Below are positions 35,410 to 46,673 of a stretch of 64,000 nucleotides of DNA, piece by piece; the stretch's first letter is position 1; each line of letters opens with the position of its first letter. Position numbers and translations under genes: made by a program. Source of the DNA: Dicaeum eximium (taxonomy: Eukaryota > Chordata > Aves > Passeriformes > Dicaeidae); contig VWZP01010272.1 of the NCBI GenBank assembly GCA_013396995.1, positions 107,611 to 171,610 of the forward strand, written 5' to 3'. Below the pieces are notes generated by a model. It searched no databases. It saw only the letters and a list, made by a program, of their open reading frames with translations, and was not told the DNA's origin.

Positions 35410-38010
35410 CTCTGCTCTGCTCTGCTCGGGCCGTCCTCTGTGCCTGCTGCTGTGGTCCAGCCGTGCTTTGCTCTGTCTCTCCTGCCTCGGGGCTGGCCAG
35501 GCACTGCTGCGGCCCTGGGGGTCACATCTTGCTCAAGAGCTGACTTTCAGCGTGGAAGGAGCTTCCTTCTGCATCTCAAGCACCCTTCTTTGTAAGCCTC
35601 AGACCTACTCCTTCTGGAGAGTCATCCCTGAACCTCTTGTGGAGCATCCCAGATGCCTTTGGCCATCCTGTCTGCTTCATTTGGATGGCATAGCCATCCA
35701 TATAAGCATGGAGACTCTGGGACCATCCCCATACTGGTCCCTGAGGATTCAGGTCACGCTCTGGAGCTGCCAGGAGGGAGGATACTCATCTGCTCCACTG
35801 TTGTGCTGGGATTCATTTCACATTTGTCTGCCATCTCTCCCCATTTATCAGAGAGAACTCAGTGAGCAGGATAAATGTTCATGTTCTATGAATATTCCTG
35901 CTTCTTTCCCTGGCCCTAGAGATTTTTCGTCTTTGGACGTTTTGTTGTGCAGGTGCAGCTCCAGCAGGTTTGAGCTGGGCTCTGGCAGAGCCTTCCCAAG
36001 CACGTGGTCCCTGCTCTGCCCCTGTTAATGGGGTATGATCAGGGCAGCGGGAGGGCAGGCAGTGTACAGGGCTCCTCTCACCTGCGGGATGTGGAGGGGA
36101 TGGTCTGGTGGCACCACAGGGACAGAGTGCGACAGAGAAGGCAGGGTGACCACCAGCAAGGGCCCTGTGGGGTGCTCCTGGGCTGGGGAGTGGAGGGAGC
36201 ATCCCCCTGGATGAGGATGTCATTCACTACCTGCAACAGAGCTGAAAAAAAAATTCTTTTAACAAAGAAACCAACGTACTTTTGAATGAATGAATGGCAG
36301 TGTCTGGCTCCACTGTATTTCCTTATCTGTTCAACAGTTAGATTCCAGTGAATGGTGAAATGGAGGCGTTGCTACAAAACACAGCCACAGCTCATAGTTT
36401 GTGAGTGCTGACATGAAGGGTTTGTGTTTTTTCACTTTGTTTCCCTGGGGATGGCTTTGCCCAGCGTGGCTGCCGGGATGGTGCTGTGGTGCCAGGGGTG
36501 AGTAGGGCAGCAGCACTTTAGCACTGGGTAAATACCTGGTGGGAGAGAGGCTGTGGGCAGTGGCTGGTGTGACACCGGCTGTCACACACCTGAGAACTCA
36601 GGGCTTTTCAGGCAGCATCTGCCACAAAAAGAACTTCTGGCCCTTTTCAGGGCCATTTGGTACTTGGCTCCCAGCCTTCTGGGTGCTGGGAGCAGGGCTT
36701 GGCTTCAGGCACAGAGGGCTCTTAGCAAGGAATGGTGGTGAATCCTCCTCCAGGCAGCTCTGAAATGTTCCTGAGGGCTGCCCTCAGCACAAGGGGTGTG
36801 TGACCCCCCTGTCCTGCCCTCCCACATGCCTCTGAATCAAAATGCAGTTTGTAGGGACAGGAGCAATTATTCCCTGGATGCCGGCGGTGTTTAGTTCAGT
36901 GCTCCAGTGATGGCCCCACTGCAGAGATGCTCTGCAAGTCGGAGAGGTGACAGGAGAAGAAGCTTTTGGAAACCAGCTGGTGGAAATCATGGTATTTACC
37001 AGCTCACAGCTGAGCCTGGAAAGGTATTTTTATAGCTTCACATGGTTGATTCTCTCCTTTTCTGAACTTGCACACTGAATGCTGTTCTGGGTTTTGTTTT
37101 GCTTTGAAACTGTCTCACAGTCAGTTGAAAGATGCTCTGTTTCAGCTCTCATTTTCCACTTTTCACACACATGCACCAGCCAGCCAGAAAGGAAGGTGTT
37201 TTGTTTGGGTGTTTTTTGAATGCGAAGGGAAGATTTCTCAGTGATTTTCTCTGGCTTTGTCATCCACAGGGTCACTGGAAATAGTTTCAGTGACTCACAG
37301 GTTTGCTTACAGCTGATAAGGTTTGCAGAGCAAACTGGTAATTTGAACAGGTGAGGATGCCCTGCGCAGGCTCTGCTCTGTCATAATCCCCAGGCTTTGG
37401 TTTCCAAGGCTACTCTGTGTGTTACCAGTGGACTTCTTCCTCCTTCCCTAGGCTTCACCACTGCTGTGTGATCCCCTTAAACTGCATTCCCTGCCCTCCA
37501 TGAGGTCCTGGCACTGCTTTGGGTGTTGGACTGCACTGAAACACATCTCAAGGGCTGCTGCCACTGCTGCCTCGTGCTTCTGTGCAGAAAGAGCTTCTGA
37601 TGCACAGCAGCCTCCTGTGCTTCCGCTCTCCTCCTGCTGCTGCCTTCTCCTGCTGAACCTCTTTGCAGAAACCAGCTGCAGGTAGATGTTGGCTTGTCTC
37701 CTGCTGCTATCAGGATGGGTATGGAGAAGATCTTTACTCAAATCTCTGCTCAGCCCCGTGGCTCACAGCAGAGGTAACACCCAGTGAGCACTGTGCACTC
37801 CTGGGATGTCAGAGGCACAGTCGTGCCTTGCCTTGGGCTTTGGGAGCTGGGCTGGCCTGGCTGCAGCCCAGCCTGGTGGAGTGTCCCAGTTGCTTCCTGC
37901 AGAAGCAAGTTCTGTGTCTGCCCTGGGCAGGGACACAAGGTGGGGTGAGGCACCATGGCAGGACAGGATGAATCCTGTGCCGTGGAGCTGAGTACTGTGG
38001 GGAAACCCCA

Positions 38011-38250
38011 CAGAATCCCAGAAGGGTTTGGGTTGGAAGGAACCTTAAAGCCCATCCAGTCCCACCCCTGCCATGGGCAGGGACACCTTCCACTATCCCA
38101 GGCTGCTCCAAGCTCTGTCCAGCCTGGCCTTGGGCACTTGCAGGAATCCAGGGGCTGCCACAGCTTCTCTGGATACCCTGTGCTGGGGCCTCAGCATCCC
38201 TCAGCCAAGAATTTCTTCCCAGTATCCTACCTGTGCCTGCCCCCTGTACC
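38011..38250 (-). mobile_element. CR1 3' fragment, antisense
   Basis: ACAGAATCCCAGAAGGGTTT, then CCATGGGCAGGGACACCTTCC, then CTTCTCTGGATACCCTGTGC and CCAGTATCCTACCTG. Confidence 0.87.
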
Positions 38251-40141
38251 TGTCACACCCAGCTGCATCTCCACAAGCTGTTTCAGGAATGGATGTGGGT
38301 TTTCTGTTGATTTGGTTCCATTTTGCAGCCATTGGTTTTGTTGTCATGGGGCTCAGGCTGTGCAGGAGGTGCACCCCCATCCCCACACCCCGCAGGCTTT
38401 GAGAGGGGGTTTGGTGGATAATGGCTCTTCCTGGCTTGTAACATCTCTCATTTTCCTGAATCCAGCTGGAACCCTTGCTGAGTTTTTAAGGTCAGGTTGC
38501 TAAGTTACACCTCCTTGGAGGAGTGGGCTGAGAAGTGAATGAGCAGCCATGGGCTAGGAAGAGCTGGGAGACCTGTCCTTCTGCAATAACTGGGCTCTCC
38601 TGGCCCCTATCCCTGGCACCCTATCAGCCTGTACCACATTTAGCTGTTCTTCCCCAAACCTTCTGCTTTATCGACTTCCTTTGCTCAGTAGATTTAGTGA
38701 ATTAATTAACTGAGGGGGTAGAGGAGCCCCCTCCAGTTACCTGTGGAATGCTGGGCGGTGCTGCAGGAGGAAGGGCAGCCTTTTGTCTACTCCATCTATT
38801 TCTGGTTTTAGTTTTGGGGCTGTGAGCTCTTTGGGACACGTGTTGTCCCCCTTGGATCTTGGAAGCGGCCTCAAATGTTCCTCACAGGGCATATGGCTGT
38901 TGCCAAGCCACAGCTCTGGAGCAGGTGGGCAAGGTCTGAAGTAGCTGCTGCCCTGCTGCTCTGCCCCTTTCTTTCCTTAGTTTTCCTCCCCAGATTTACC
39001 TCCTCTTTTTCCTGCTGCATTCCACCAGCAGCCTGCCTCTGGGAAGGAATTAGCACAGCAGGTGCTCAGGTTTGTGTCAGAGCTGCTGGGACGGGGTGCT
39101 GTGGCAGGATGAAGGCTTCCCTGTTCCCAGAAGTGGCACATCTCTGAAGGGTCACCATCCTTGGGCATTTCCAGGACACATGCAGGAGATTTCCTTGCTT
39201 TGTCCCTGGGCAGATCATATAAATCAGTGAGGCTTATTGGGGTCCATTTTGGATTGTGAGAGCAGTGGGTTCAGGGCTATTCTCCTCTCCTGCTGCTCTC
39301 TCTGGTGCAGCTGGGGTTCTGCAGGGGTTGCTGTGGTGACTCCCCCATCCTGCCCTGGGAAGCTGCAGACTCCACGCTCTCTGGGTTGGGCTGGAAGTGC
39401 TCTCCGGAGAGCAGCTTCTCCCACACAGAAACGATCTGGGAGGAGAGGCTGGATGTGTGTGCAGTTTGTTCCCAACTTGCAGGAGGGCTGCAGGAGCTGG
39501 CTTTTAATTTGCATTAAACTTTTCTCTCTCCCTCCCTCCCTTTGTCTGAGCCCTTCCCCTCTTTTTCCTGGATTGGAGAAGGACATCACCATGGGGAAGG
39601 TGCTGGACACAGCACAGCTTTGGAGAAGAGTTCTGCCTCTTTTCTTCCCGTGCTGCTGGGTGTCTGGAGCTGTGTCCTGCCTGGGCCGGGATGGAGCAGC
39701 CTTGCCCCCTGTCTGGCACAGTCATTCCTGCCCCATGGCTGTCCCCAGGGCTGGGGGCATGGACCTGGCCCTGATGATGTTCCCACAGTTTCCCATCTGG
39801 CTGCAGACTGGGAGTGACGGAGCTGTCACTGGGCTCCTGCCTGAGTTCTCACACCCAGCCAGGAGGATTTTTCCAACCCTGTCATGACTCGATTATGTGC
39901 TCTCCTTCCTACCCAAATGCCAAACAGCAGCTAAATATAGGCTGTAACAGCGTTGATTGTGGCTTTTCTAATTGAGCTTTACACTCCATCAGGGATTTTT
40001 ACTAATGGGATGTGGCATCCTTGATAGCACCCAGCTGCGATGCCTGCTTAGGAAGCAGTCGGAGATGCAATGTGACTTCCCGGTGCTGTCAGGTCTTGCC
40101 TGGCAGTGACTGCTGAGGCCTCTGGAGCTGTGCACTAGCTC

Positions 40142-40708
40142 TGATTTGGGCTGGGATAGGGTTAATTTTCTTCCCAGAGCTGGTCCAGGGCTGTGTTTTG
40201 GATTCAGGATGAGAACAATGTTGATAACACACTGCTGGTTTGGTTGTTGCTGGGAAATGCTCTCCCTAAGTCAAGGACTGTGCCATTTTCCATGCTCTGC
40301 CATTGGGGAGGTGACAACAGCTGGGAGGAATCATGGCTGTGACAGAGGGATATTCCAGATCATGGAACATCATGCCCAGTGTGGAAACTGGGGGGTTGGC
40401 TGGGAGAGGCCTATTGCTGCTGAGGAACAGGCTGGGCTTTTTGGGTGGCGAGAGACTCTGTTGGGTACCACTTGTCTGTCTGGGATTATATTCCTCTCTC
40501 TCTTTTTCTTATCTCCATTTTCATTGCAATAATAATAACAGCAATAATAATGATAACAATAATAAACATCACCAACAACTGTATTTCGATTATTACCTCA
40601 ACTCATGGGTTTTACCTTTTCCCGATTCTCCTCCCAACCCCACCGAGGGGTTGGGGTGAATGAGGGGCTGTGTGGTACTTATGTGCCAGCTGTGGTTCAA
40701 CAATGACA
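40142..40708 (+). mobile_element. ERVL-type LTR (about 567 bp), sense
   Basis: The order of landmarks matches what I know of the common avian ERVL LTR: GGGATAGGGTTAATTTTCTT, then AATGTTGATAACACACTG, then AAGTCAAGGACT, CCATGCTCTGCCA, GGGATATTCCA, ACTGGGGGG, TATATTCCTCTCTCTCTTTT, an AATAAT-rich run with AATAAA near 40560, CTCAACTCATGGGTTTTACC, and finally TGTGTGGTACTTATGTGCC before ACA. Outer edges are approximate because no clean target duplication was found. No internal region follows, so it is a solo or truncated LTR inside intron 1. Confidence 0.8.
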
Positions 40709-41779
40709 AGTGGGATAGTAAATCCATGGAGCTGAACGGTGCTTGGGAATTTGAGTTCAGATTTCAGAGGTAAACAGGTTTCTAGTTGTTTTGCTTTTTC
40801 TGACAGTATGAATCGCTGCCTGAAGATACATTGCTTGAAAATTGCTTCTCTAACAGAGTGAATTCTTCTGTTTTTTTTCCCCCATGTGACTCTTGTGAGT
40901 AGCCCTGTGAGCACAAAAGGAACAGGAGCACTAAAATGCTAATCGGGTTCTGCAGGTGATGGAGCTGTACACAGGTATCCTGGGATTTACATGCACAGAA
41001 AAAGGAATGTCTTGAACTCATTTATGCAGCACAGTGATGTGTTAAGCTCTGTCCCTGTTGCCTTGTGCCAGTGAAATATGTTACGATGAGATGTACAAAT
41101 GTTCTGCTGGAATGGAAACTGCTTGGGAAGCTAATTCTGGCTTTGTATCTCTTGGCACATCTTGTTTCCATGCTGATCCCACTGAAGCGTGGGCCTGGGG
41201 TGGGCAGGATGGTGCTGAATGCCTGGCACAGCTATGGCACTGCTGCCCCAGGCCTAGGGCAGTGCTGTCCCTGCCCTGACCCCAGAGAGCAGCAGCACCT
41301 GGGAGTTGAGAGAGAATGTGATTGATTTATACCAATAAACTGCTGACCTAATGTCAAAATGTGCTACCCACCCCTGCTTTGAGGGATGTGCTGTGTTGGG
41401 CTGGCAGGGTTGCCCAGTCCTGCTCTCTGCCCCAGCTGCTCCCCACAGCTGTGTGCCCAGGGCTTGGTGTGCCCGTCCCCGGGGGCTGGCTGCACGGCGC
41501 TGTGGCACCGCTCTGGCCCTGTGCCTACTCTCCTGAGTGACAGACTGGCATCGCTTGGGAGCCGCTGCCATGTCCGGAATGGGAGTGGAGAACTCTTGTG
41601 ACAAACAGCACAGTGACAGGCAAGCACTGAGGGTCAGGAGCTTTGGCATGATAGACTCTGCCTGTGTGACCCTGAGCACTGGAGCGTGAAACAGGATAAA
41701 ATTTAGTGGTGGAACGTGCAGGGAGGCAGAGGGGTTGTCCTGCTGTCTGCAGCAGGAACTCAGGTCTGCATGATTGTCA

Positions 41780-42202
41780 GGCTAGAGCCCCTCTGCTCTG
41801 GAGCCAGGCTGGGACAGCTGGGGGTGTTCACCTGGAGAAGAGAAGGCTCCAGGGAGAGCTCAGAGCCCCTTCCAGGGCCTGAAGGGGCTCCAGGAGAGCT
41901 GGAGAGGGATTTGGGACACAGGAAGAAGGGACAGGACAAGGGGGAATGGCTTCCCACTGCCAGAGGGCAGGGATGGATGGGATATTGGGAAGGAATTGTT
42001 CCCTGGGAGGGTGGAGAGGCCCTGGCACGGGGTGCCCAGAGAAGCTGTGGCTGCCCCTGGATCCCTGGAAGTGTCCAAGGCCAGGTTGGATGCAGCTTGT
42101 AGCACCCTGGATTAGTGGAAGATGTCCCTGCCCATGGCAGGGGGTGGGAATGAGATGAGCTTTAATGTTCCCTCCAACCCAAACCATCCTGGGTTTCTAT
42201 GA
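41780..42202 (+). mobile_element. CR1 fragment, sense, long
   Basis: GAGCCCCTCTGCTCTGGAGC, then GGAGAAGAGAAGGCTCCAGG, GATATTGGGAAGGAATTGTT and TGGAAGTGTCCAAGGCCAGG, ending AACCATCCTGGGTTTCTATGA. It is the same subfamily as the 57.1 kb copy. Confidence 0.9.
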
Positions 42203-42516
42203 AGCTCCAGGATGGGTGGAGAAAGCTGAGTCTAAGATAGAGGGAGGGCAGTGTGGGATGTGGAAACATCCATGGGGAAGTGAAAGCTAATTTTGTGAGA
42301 GGAGACTGAAAAAACCTGTGTTAATCAGCCTTGAAAAATGCAGGCAGAAAGGGGCTAGGACTTTATTGTAATGGAAATTAATCATGAGAGTAAACACCGT
42401 AGAGGGGGGATAATTATTTAAGCTAAAGGTTAATATTGGCACAAGAACAAATGAATATAAACAGTGAAGAATTGAGTTTTAGATGGAAATTTGAATGATC
42501 TGTACCATTCATTATG

Positions 42517-42598
42517 AGATTTGCCCATGGCAGGGGATTGGAATATGATATTTGAGGTCCTTTCCAACCCAAAGCATTCTGTGGTTCTGTGATTTTGG
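42517..42598 (+). mobile_element. CR1 tail fragment, sense
   Basis: GCCCATGGCAGGGGATTGG, then TTGAGGTCCTTTCCAACCC, then GCATTCTGTGGTTCTGTGAT. Confidence 0.82.
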
Positions 42599-43454
42599 AA
42601 CAGCCTTGGGGTGTGCTGGGGAGCTCATTTGGGCCCAGCTGTGGGTTCTGTGAAACCAGAGGACAAGGGACAGCTTTGGGATTACCCTCAGCACAAGACA
42701 CTCCACAACAGTGCTGGGCTCTGCTCCTTTTTATTGTATTTCTGGGTTCCTTGGAGCATCGCCTGGGCCAGTGTCATCCCTGAGGAGGGCACCTGAGGAC
42801 AATCCCTTGGCTCTGGGCTGGCACAGGAGGAGGGGGCCATGCTCCTGTGCCCCTGTGGGTGTGGGCTGCCTCTGGGCTTTGGAATGAGGTGGCTGCATGT
42901 GGTCATGCTGACACATGGATGTGTGTCCTGGTCACCCCTGCAGATTTGGAGCCCCCTCATCAAACTCAACTGAGTTTTGACCTTGCAGAGACATTGAATT
43001 TATGTTTCTACATGTTCCACAATGCCCTGGGCACCTCGGCAGTCCCTGCTGTGTGAGTCTGGCTTTCTGGAGTCTGGACCTTCCCTACTACCTGTCCAGT
43101 TACCTGTTTTCTACCTCAAAACCCTTTCTGGTGCTGTGGATGATGTTTAATGGGGGTTTCACTGTTTCAAAGGAAATTTTTACCCCTTCAGTCTTGAACC
43201 ATCTGGTTTCTTTATTTGGTTAATTCAGATTATCTGGGAGTTTTGAGGTGGGCTGGGGTCTTGAATTCTTTTTGTGCTGGTTGTGCCTTGCAGCTCAAGA
43301 TGCTAATCCTAATTAGAGTACCTGGCCAGGGGAGAAAGCTTCGCTGGTGCAGCAGCAGCTTTGCTAACAGAGGGTGCAGTGTGGTGCTGAGCCAGGTGTG
43401 TGCAGGTGGGCAAGAGGCCAGTAGCACCTAGCCTGTTTCAGCCATGGTGTGGGA

Positions 43455-43983
43455 GCAGGACCAGGGCAGTGCCCGTCCCCTGTGCTGGGCACTGCTGAGG
43501 CACCTCCAGTCCTAGGGTCAGTTCTGGGGTCCGCAGGACAAGGCAGACATGGAGGGGCTGGAGCATATCCAGGAAAAGGAACAGAGCTGGGGAAGGGGCT
43601 GGAGCACCAGGAGCAGCTGAGGGAGCTGGGAAAGGGGCTCAGCCTGGAGCAAAGGAGGCTCAGGTGGGACCTTCTGGCTCTGCACAACTCCCTGACAGGA
43701 GGGGGCAGCCAGGTGGGGGTCGGGCTCTGCTCCCAGGGAACAGGGACAGGACAAGGGGAAATGGCCTCAAGCTGTGCTGTTAGGGGAGGGTTAGATTGGA
43801 TCTTGGGGAAAATTTCTTCATGGAACAGGCTGTCCAGGGCAATGTTGGAGTCACTATTCCTGGAAGTGCTGAAAAGACCTGTGGATGTGGCACTTAGGGA
43901 CATGGTTTAGTGCTGGGGTAATGGTTGGACTTGCTGATCCTAGAGGGCTTTTGCAACCTGAACAATTCCATGATTCCATGAAG
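43455..43983 (+). mobile_element. CR1 fragment of the second subfamily, sense, 170 bp before exon 2
   Basis: It runs from GGGGTCCGCAGGACAAGGC-type sequence through GGAGCATATCCAGGAAAAGG, GGAGCAAAGGAGGCTCAGG, ACTATTCCTGGAAGTGCTG and GATGTGGCACTTAGGGACAT to CAACCTGAACAATTCCATGATTCCATGA. Its tail ends at 43983, only 173 bases before the splice acceptor at 44156. Confidence 0.87.
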
Positions 43984-44045
43984 GGTGCTATGCTCAGCCA
44001 GGGGCTGCCTGTGTGTCACAGAGGGGTCCTGGCCTGAGGGACCCT

Positions 44046-44135
44046 TCCCACCTCCTGAAAGCCCCTACCCTGTGTCCTGTCCCACCTCCTGAAAGCCCCT
44101 ACCCTGTGTCCTGTCCCACCTCCTGAAAGCCCCTG
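44046..44135. repeat. 34-bp tandem repeat in the splice-acceptor tract of exon 2
   Basis: The unit CCCACCTCCTGAAAGCCCCT followed by ACCCTGTGTCCTGT occurs twice in full and once in part. The last partial copy runs into the pyrimidine tract and the AG at 44156. The copies are almost identical, so the array is recent or homogenised. Confidence 0.9.
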
Positions 44136-44156
44136 TCCTGTGCTCTGTCCCTGCAG

Positions 44157-44350
44157 GTCTCTGGACAGAAAGCTGCAGCGGCCACTCCTTGGCAAGTCGC
44201 GGACCCTGCCCAGCATCCCGCAGTCGCCGGTGCTGAGCCGGCTGCCCCTGCTCGAGCCCGTGGCCTACAGGGACGAGATGCCGGAGCAGAAGCCGTTCAA
44301 GAAGCACTCGGCCTCTGAGCACCAGAAAGGCTGCACAGTCCCTTCTGCCG
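44157..44350 (+). CDS. Second coding exon of the same unrecognised gene
   Basis: The acceptor is a CT-rich tract ending CCCTGCAG at 44156 and the donor is GTGAGT at 44351. The exon holds one leading base, 64 codons and one trailing base. The peptide begins SLDRKLQRPLLGKSRTLPSI and is Ser/Pro/basic-rich. It contains R-T-L-P-S-I-P, which fits the R-x-hydrophobic-x-S-x-P pattern of a mode-2 14-3-3 site, several S-P or P-S pairs (PSIPQSPVLS), and a basic KPFKKHSAS site. No folded domain is evident, so this looks like a disordered regulatory segment. Codon usage is clearly coding: most third positions are G or C and CpGs are frequent (TCGCGG, CCGCAGTCGCCGG), unlike the flanking introns. The last base joins GG of the next exon to give Gly. 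Confidence 0.87.
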
Positions 44351-44682
44351 GTGAGTGCCGGGGCTAGCACACACCCCTCTGTGCCTACAGGATCCCAGCA
44401 AAGCTTTCCTGCTTCTCCAGGGGCACAAATCCGACTCCAGCCCACGTGGAGTTAATTCTGCTCTGAAAATAGCCCTTCTTTGTGAACTTTTGGGATTTTT
44501 GCCCCTGCCTGAGTCTTTCTTTGAGCTTGATGCTTAAACCTACCCATCCTCATATTATGCTGGTGAAAAAGAAGAGTTGTTGGAAGCCACTTGAAGTGGA
44601 GAGGTGATGCTCGGAAAGTTCTGCCTGAGGGTGCTGGGGTGAGATACCACCCTGGGGCCTCCTTGGCCAATGCAACAGGCCT

Positions 44683-44702
44683 GGGTTAGGGTTAGGGTTG
44701 GG
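44683..44702 (+). repeat. Three-unit telomere-like motif
   Basis: GGGTTAGGGTTAGGGTTGGG is a short run of the vertebrate telomere repeat 330 bases into intron 2. Confidence 0.8.
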
Positions 44703-45872
44703 CCTCTTTTCAATGTCACAAAGCAGCTTCAGGGCACTTTTAGATGGTCTCCACCAGGAGCAGTGGCAGGAACATCATTGCTGTGCTCTTCCCACAGCAC
44801 TGGCCTTGGAGATTTGTAAATGCTCCCAGCCTAGCACTGTGTGTTGGCCTTTGGGTCAGCCCTAAGGATTTTTATCATTTTCTACTCTCATGCTGATCCT
44901 GATGAAATACTAATATTGCTGGGCCAGCTGCTCTGAGCAAGTTTATTGGCAAAGCTGCTCATAGCCAAAGTGTTTCAGTGCTTTTGGTGCCAGCAGAATC
45001 ATGCTGGGACTATAAAAGTGATGGGAAAGGGGATTATTAACACTGAAACAAAGATAAAGCCTGGAAGCCAGGGCTGACAGTCCAGTGCTGAATAAAATCC
45101 TTATAAAACAGCTCCCTTCAAAGAGCACCCTTGGATTTTTTTATTTTTATATAATTTTTTTAAAATTATCCCTCTCACAGTCAGATGTCTGTGTTGCTCA
45201 GCAGAGCAGCTGTCCAAACCCTGGATTAATTTTGATGCTTTGCAGACTGCATTTCATTTCCTGGTGCTACTAATTCTCCCAAAAGTTGTGCACAGAGCGG
45301 ATCTTTGCGCATTGTTAAGCCCATCCTGCCACTCTTGTTGTGACAGAGCTCCTGGGTGTCCTGCAGCATCTGAGCCACCGCTTCTATGTCTGGGACCTGT
45401 GGGTTTTCCTTCAGCCCATCAAATTGTTAGAATGGGTCTTGCAATGGGAGGAAACCTGTGGGAAACCTGTGTAGTCTCCACCACAAAGGACATGGCATCC
45501 AGAGCTCTCTTGCACACCTACAGGTCCCCATTTGCTCTGTTGGTGCTTCAGGGAGCTGTGCTGGAGGTGAAGGAAGGGTGGGGAGGCTGGTGTAAGACCG
45601 TGGGCTGATGTTGCCGTGTGAGTCAGACCCACTGCAAACACCTCACCTTCTGCTGCAGACCCTCCTGTCCTGGGAGTGCAGACAGGCTCGTGCTCCATGG
45701 AGCAGCTATCCTGGAGCAAACCCTGTGCACAGCCCTCCCTGCACAGTGGGAGTCACTCTGTGGGGAAAACTCTGAGTGCACATAAAAAGCGTTTAAGATC
45801 TTACTTTACTCATGGCTGGAAGGGGCTGGGGATGCCAAGAGGAGAAGGAGTAGGAAAACCCTTGGAGGCTGG

Positions 45873-46180
45873 TGTTACTAGAGAGTGCGACACGAAACAT
45901 GCAGAGACAGTGACTTCAGCTAGCAAAAGGTGGAGAAGAAGTCCACTTTATTTTGATTTATACATTATATAGAATTTTGAGAACAGCTGTGGATTGGAGA
46001 GAGAAGTTACTACCTCTCCAACCACACTGGTTAATAAAAGAGTCTATCAAACTTTTCTCCTCCCAGAGAAGGAATGAAAAACAGAGACAGTTAGTAAAAC
46101 ATCTGCGTGTTTACAGAAAACTTCGTGAGAAACTTTATCATAGAAATTAAAATATCAGAAGGTTAAAATTCAGGGCGACA
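45873..46180 (-). mobile_element. Solo LTR (308 bp) with exact 6-bp target duplication
   Basis: The block begins TGTTAC, ends GCGACA and is flanked on both sides by GGCTGG (45867-45872 and 46181-46186). The TG...CA ends and exact 6-bp duplication fit a class II retroviral LTR, although the inverted ends beyond TG/CA match imperfectly. On the minus strand AATAAAG lies about 75 bases from the LTR end (near 45948), giving the orientation. The interior is AT-rich and unlike its surroundings. It does not look like the same LTR family as the one at 14.0 kb, though both share ATATCAGAAGGTT-like sequence. Confidence 0.72.
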
Positions 46181-46479
46181 GGCTGGAGGGCTCCCTCCAC
46201 AGCCAGAGCAGTGGATGAATGAGTGTGTTGTTTTTAGTCCAGATTGTCCCACGTTGTTTTCCAGGCTCAGTTGGGAACTGCTAATTATTTACTCATGAAA
46301 GCTGTCAGGATGATGTCCCAGAGGAGAAAAAGAAGAGATGGCACTGCTGGCAGGGTGGGACATCTGGACAGCACTAAGGGAATGGAGCAGCATGTGGTGC
46401 TGCAGGTTAATGGGCCCTGGGATGCTGACCGGGGATGCAGGATTCACATAAGGATTTATGGATAAGAGCTGGGCTGCTG

Positions 46480-46673
46480 GGTATCAGGATAGAGAGAAGT
46501 TGGAACCGGTTGCCCAGAAAGCTGTGGCTGCCCCTGGATCCCTGGAAGTGTCCAAGGCCAGGTTGGACAGGGCTTGGAGCAACCTGGGCTAGTGGAAGGT
46601 GTCCCTGCCATGGCAGGGGGTGGAATGAAATGAGCTTTAAAGCCCTTCCAACTCAATCCATTCCATCATTCTC
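46480..46673 (+). mobile_element. CR1 3' fragment, sense
   Basis: GTTGCCCAGAAAGCTGTGGC, then TGGAAGTGTCCAAGGCCAGG and GAAATGAGCTTTAAAGCCC, ending CCATTCCATCATTCTC. Confidence 0.88.

Larger units (their letters stand above)
25804..44156 (+). other. Intron 1 of the unrecognised gene (18.4 kb)
   Basis: Bounded by the GTATGG donor and the CCCTGCAG acceptor. It carries CR1 pieces at 27.4, 30.5-30.9, 33.4, 33.6-33.8, 38.0-38.2, 41.8-42.2, 42.5 and 43.5-44.0 kb, an ERVL-type LTR at 40.1-40.7 kb and the minisatellite at 35.1-35.4 kb. The remainder is unique intronic sequence. I looked for exons with compatible phase and coding-like GC at third positions and saw none that I could support. Confidence 0.7.

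Noticed and set aside
35039..36028. 329-codon open frame on the + strand, the longest in the window
   Set aside because: It runs through the minisatellite, where several frames are open; its downstream half has no coding-like base usage.
39237..39887. 216-codon + strand open frame in intron 1
   Set aside because: No phase-compatible acceptor and donor pair and no recognisable domain.
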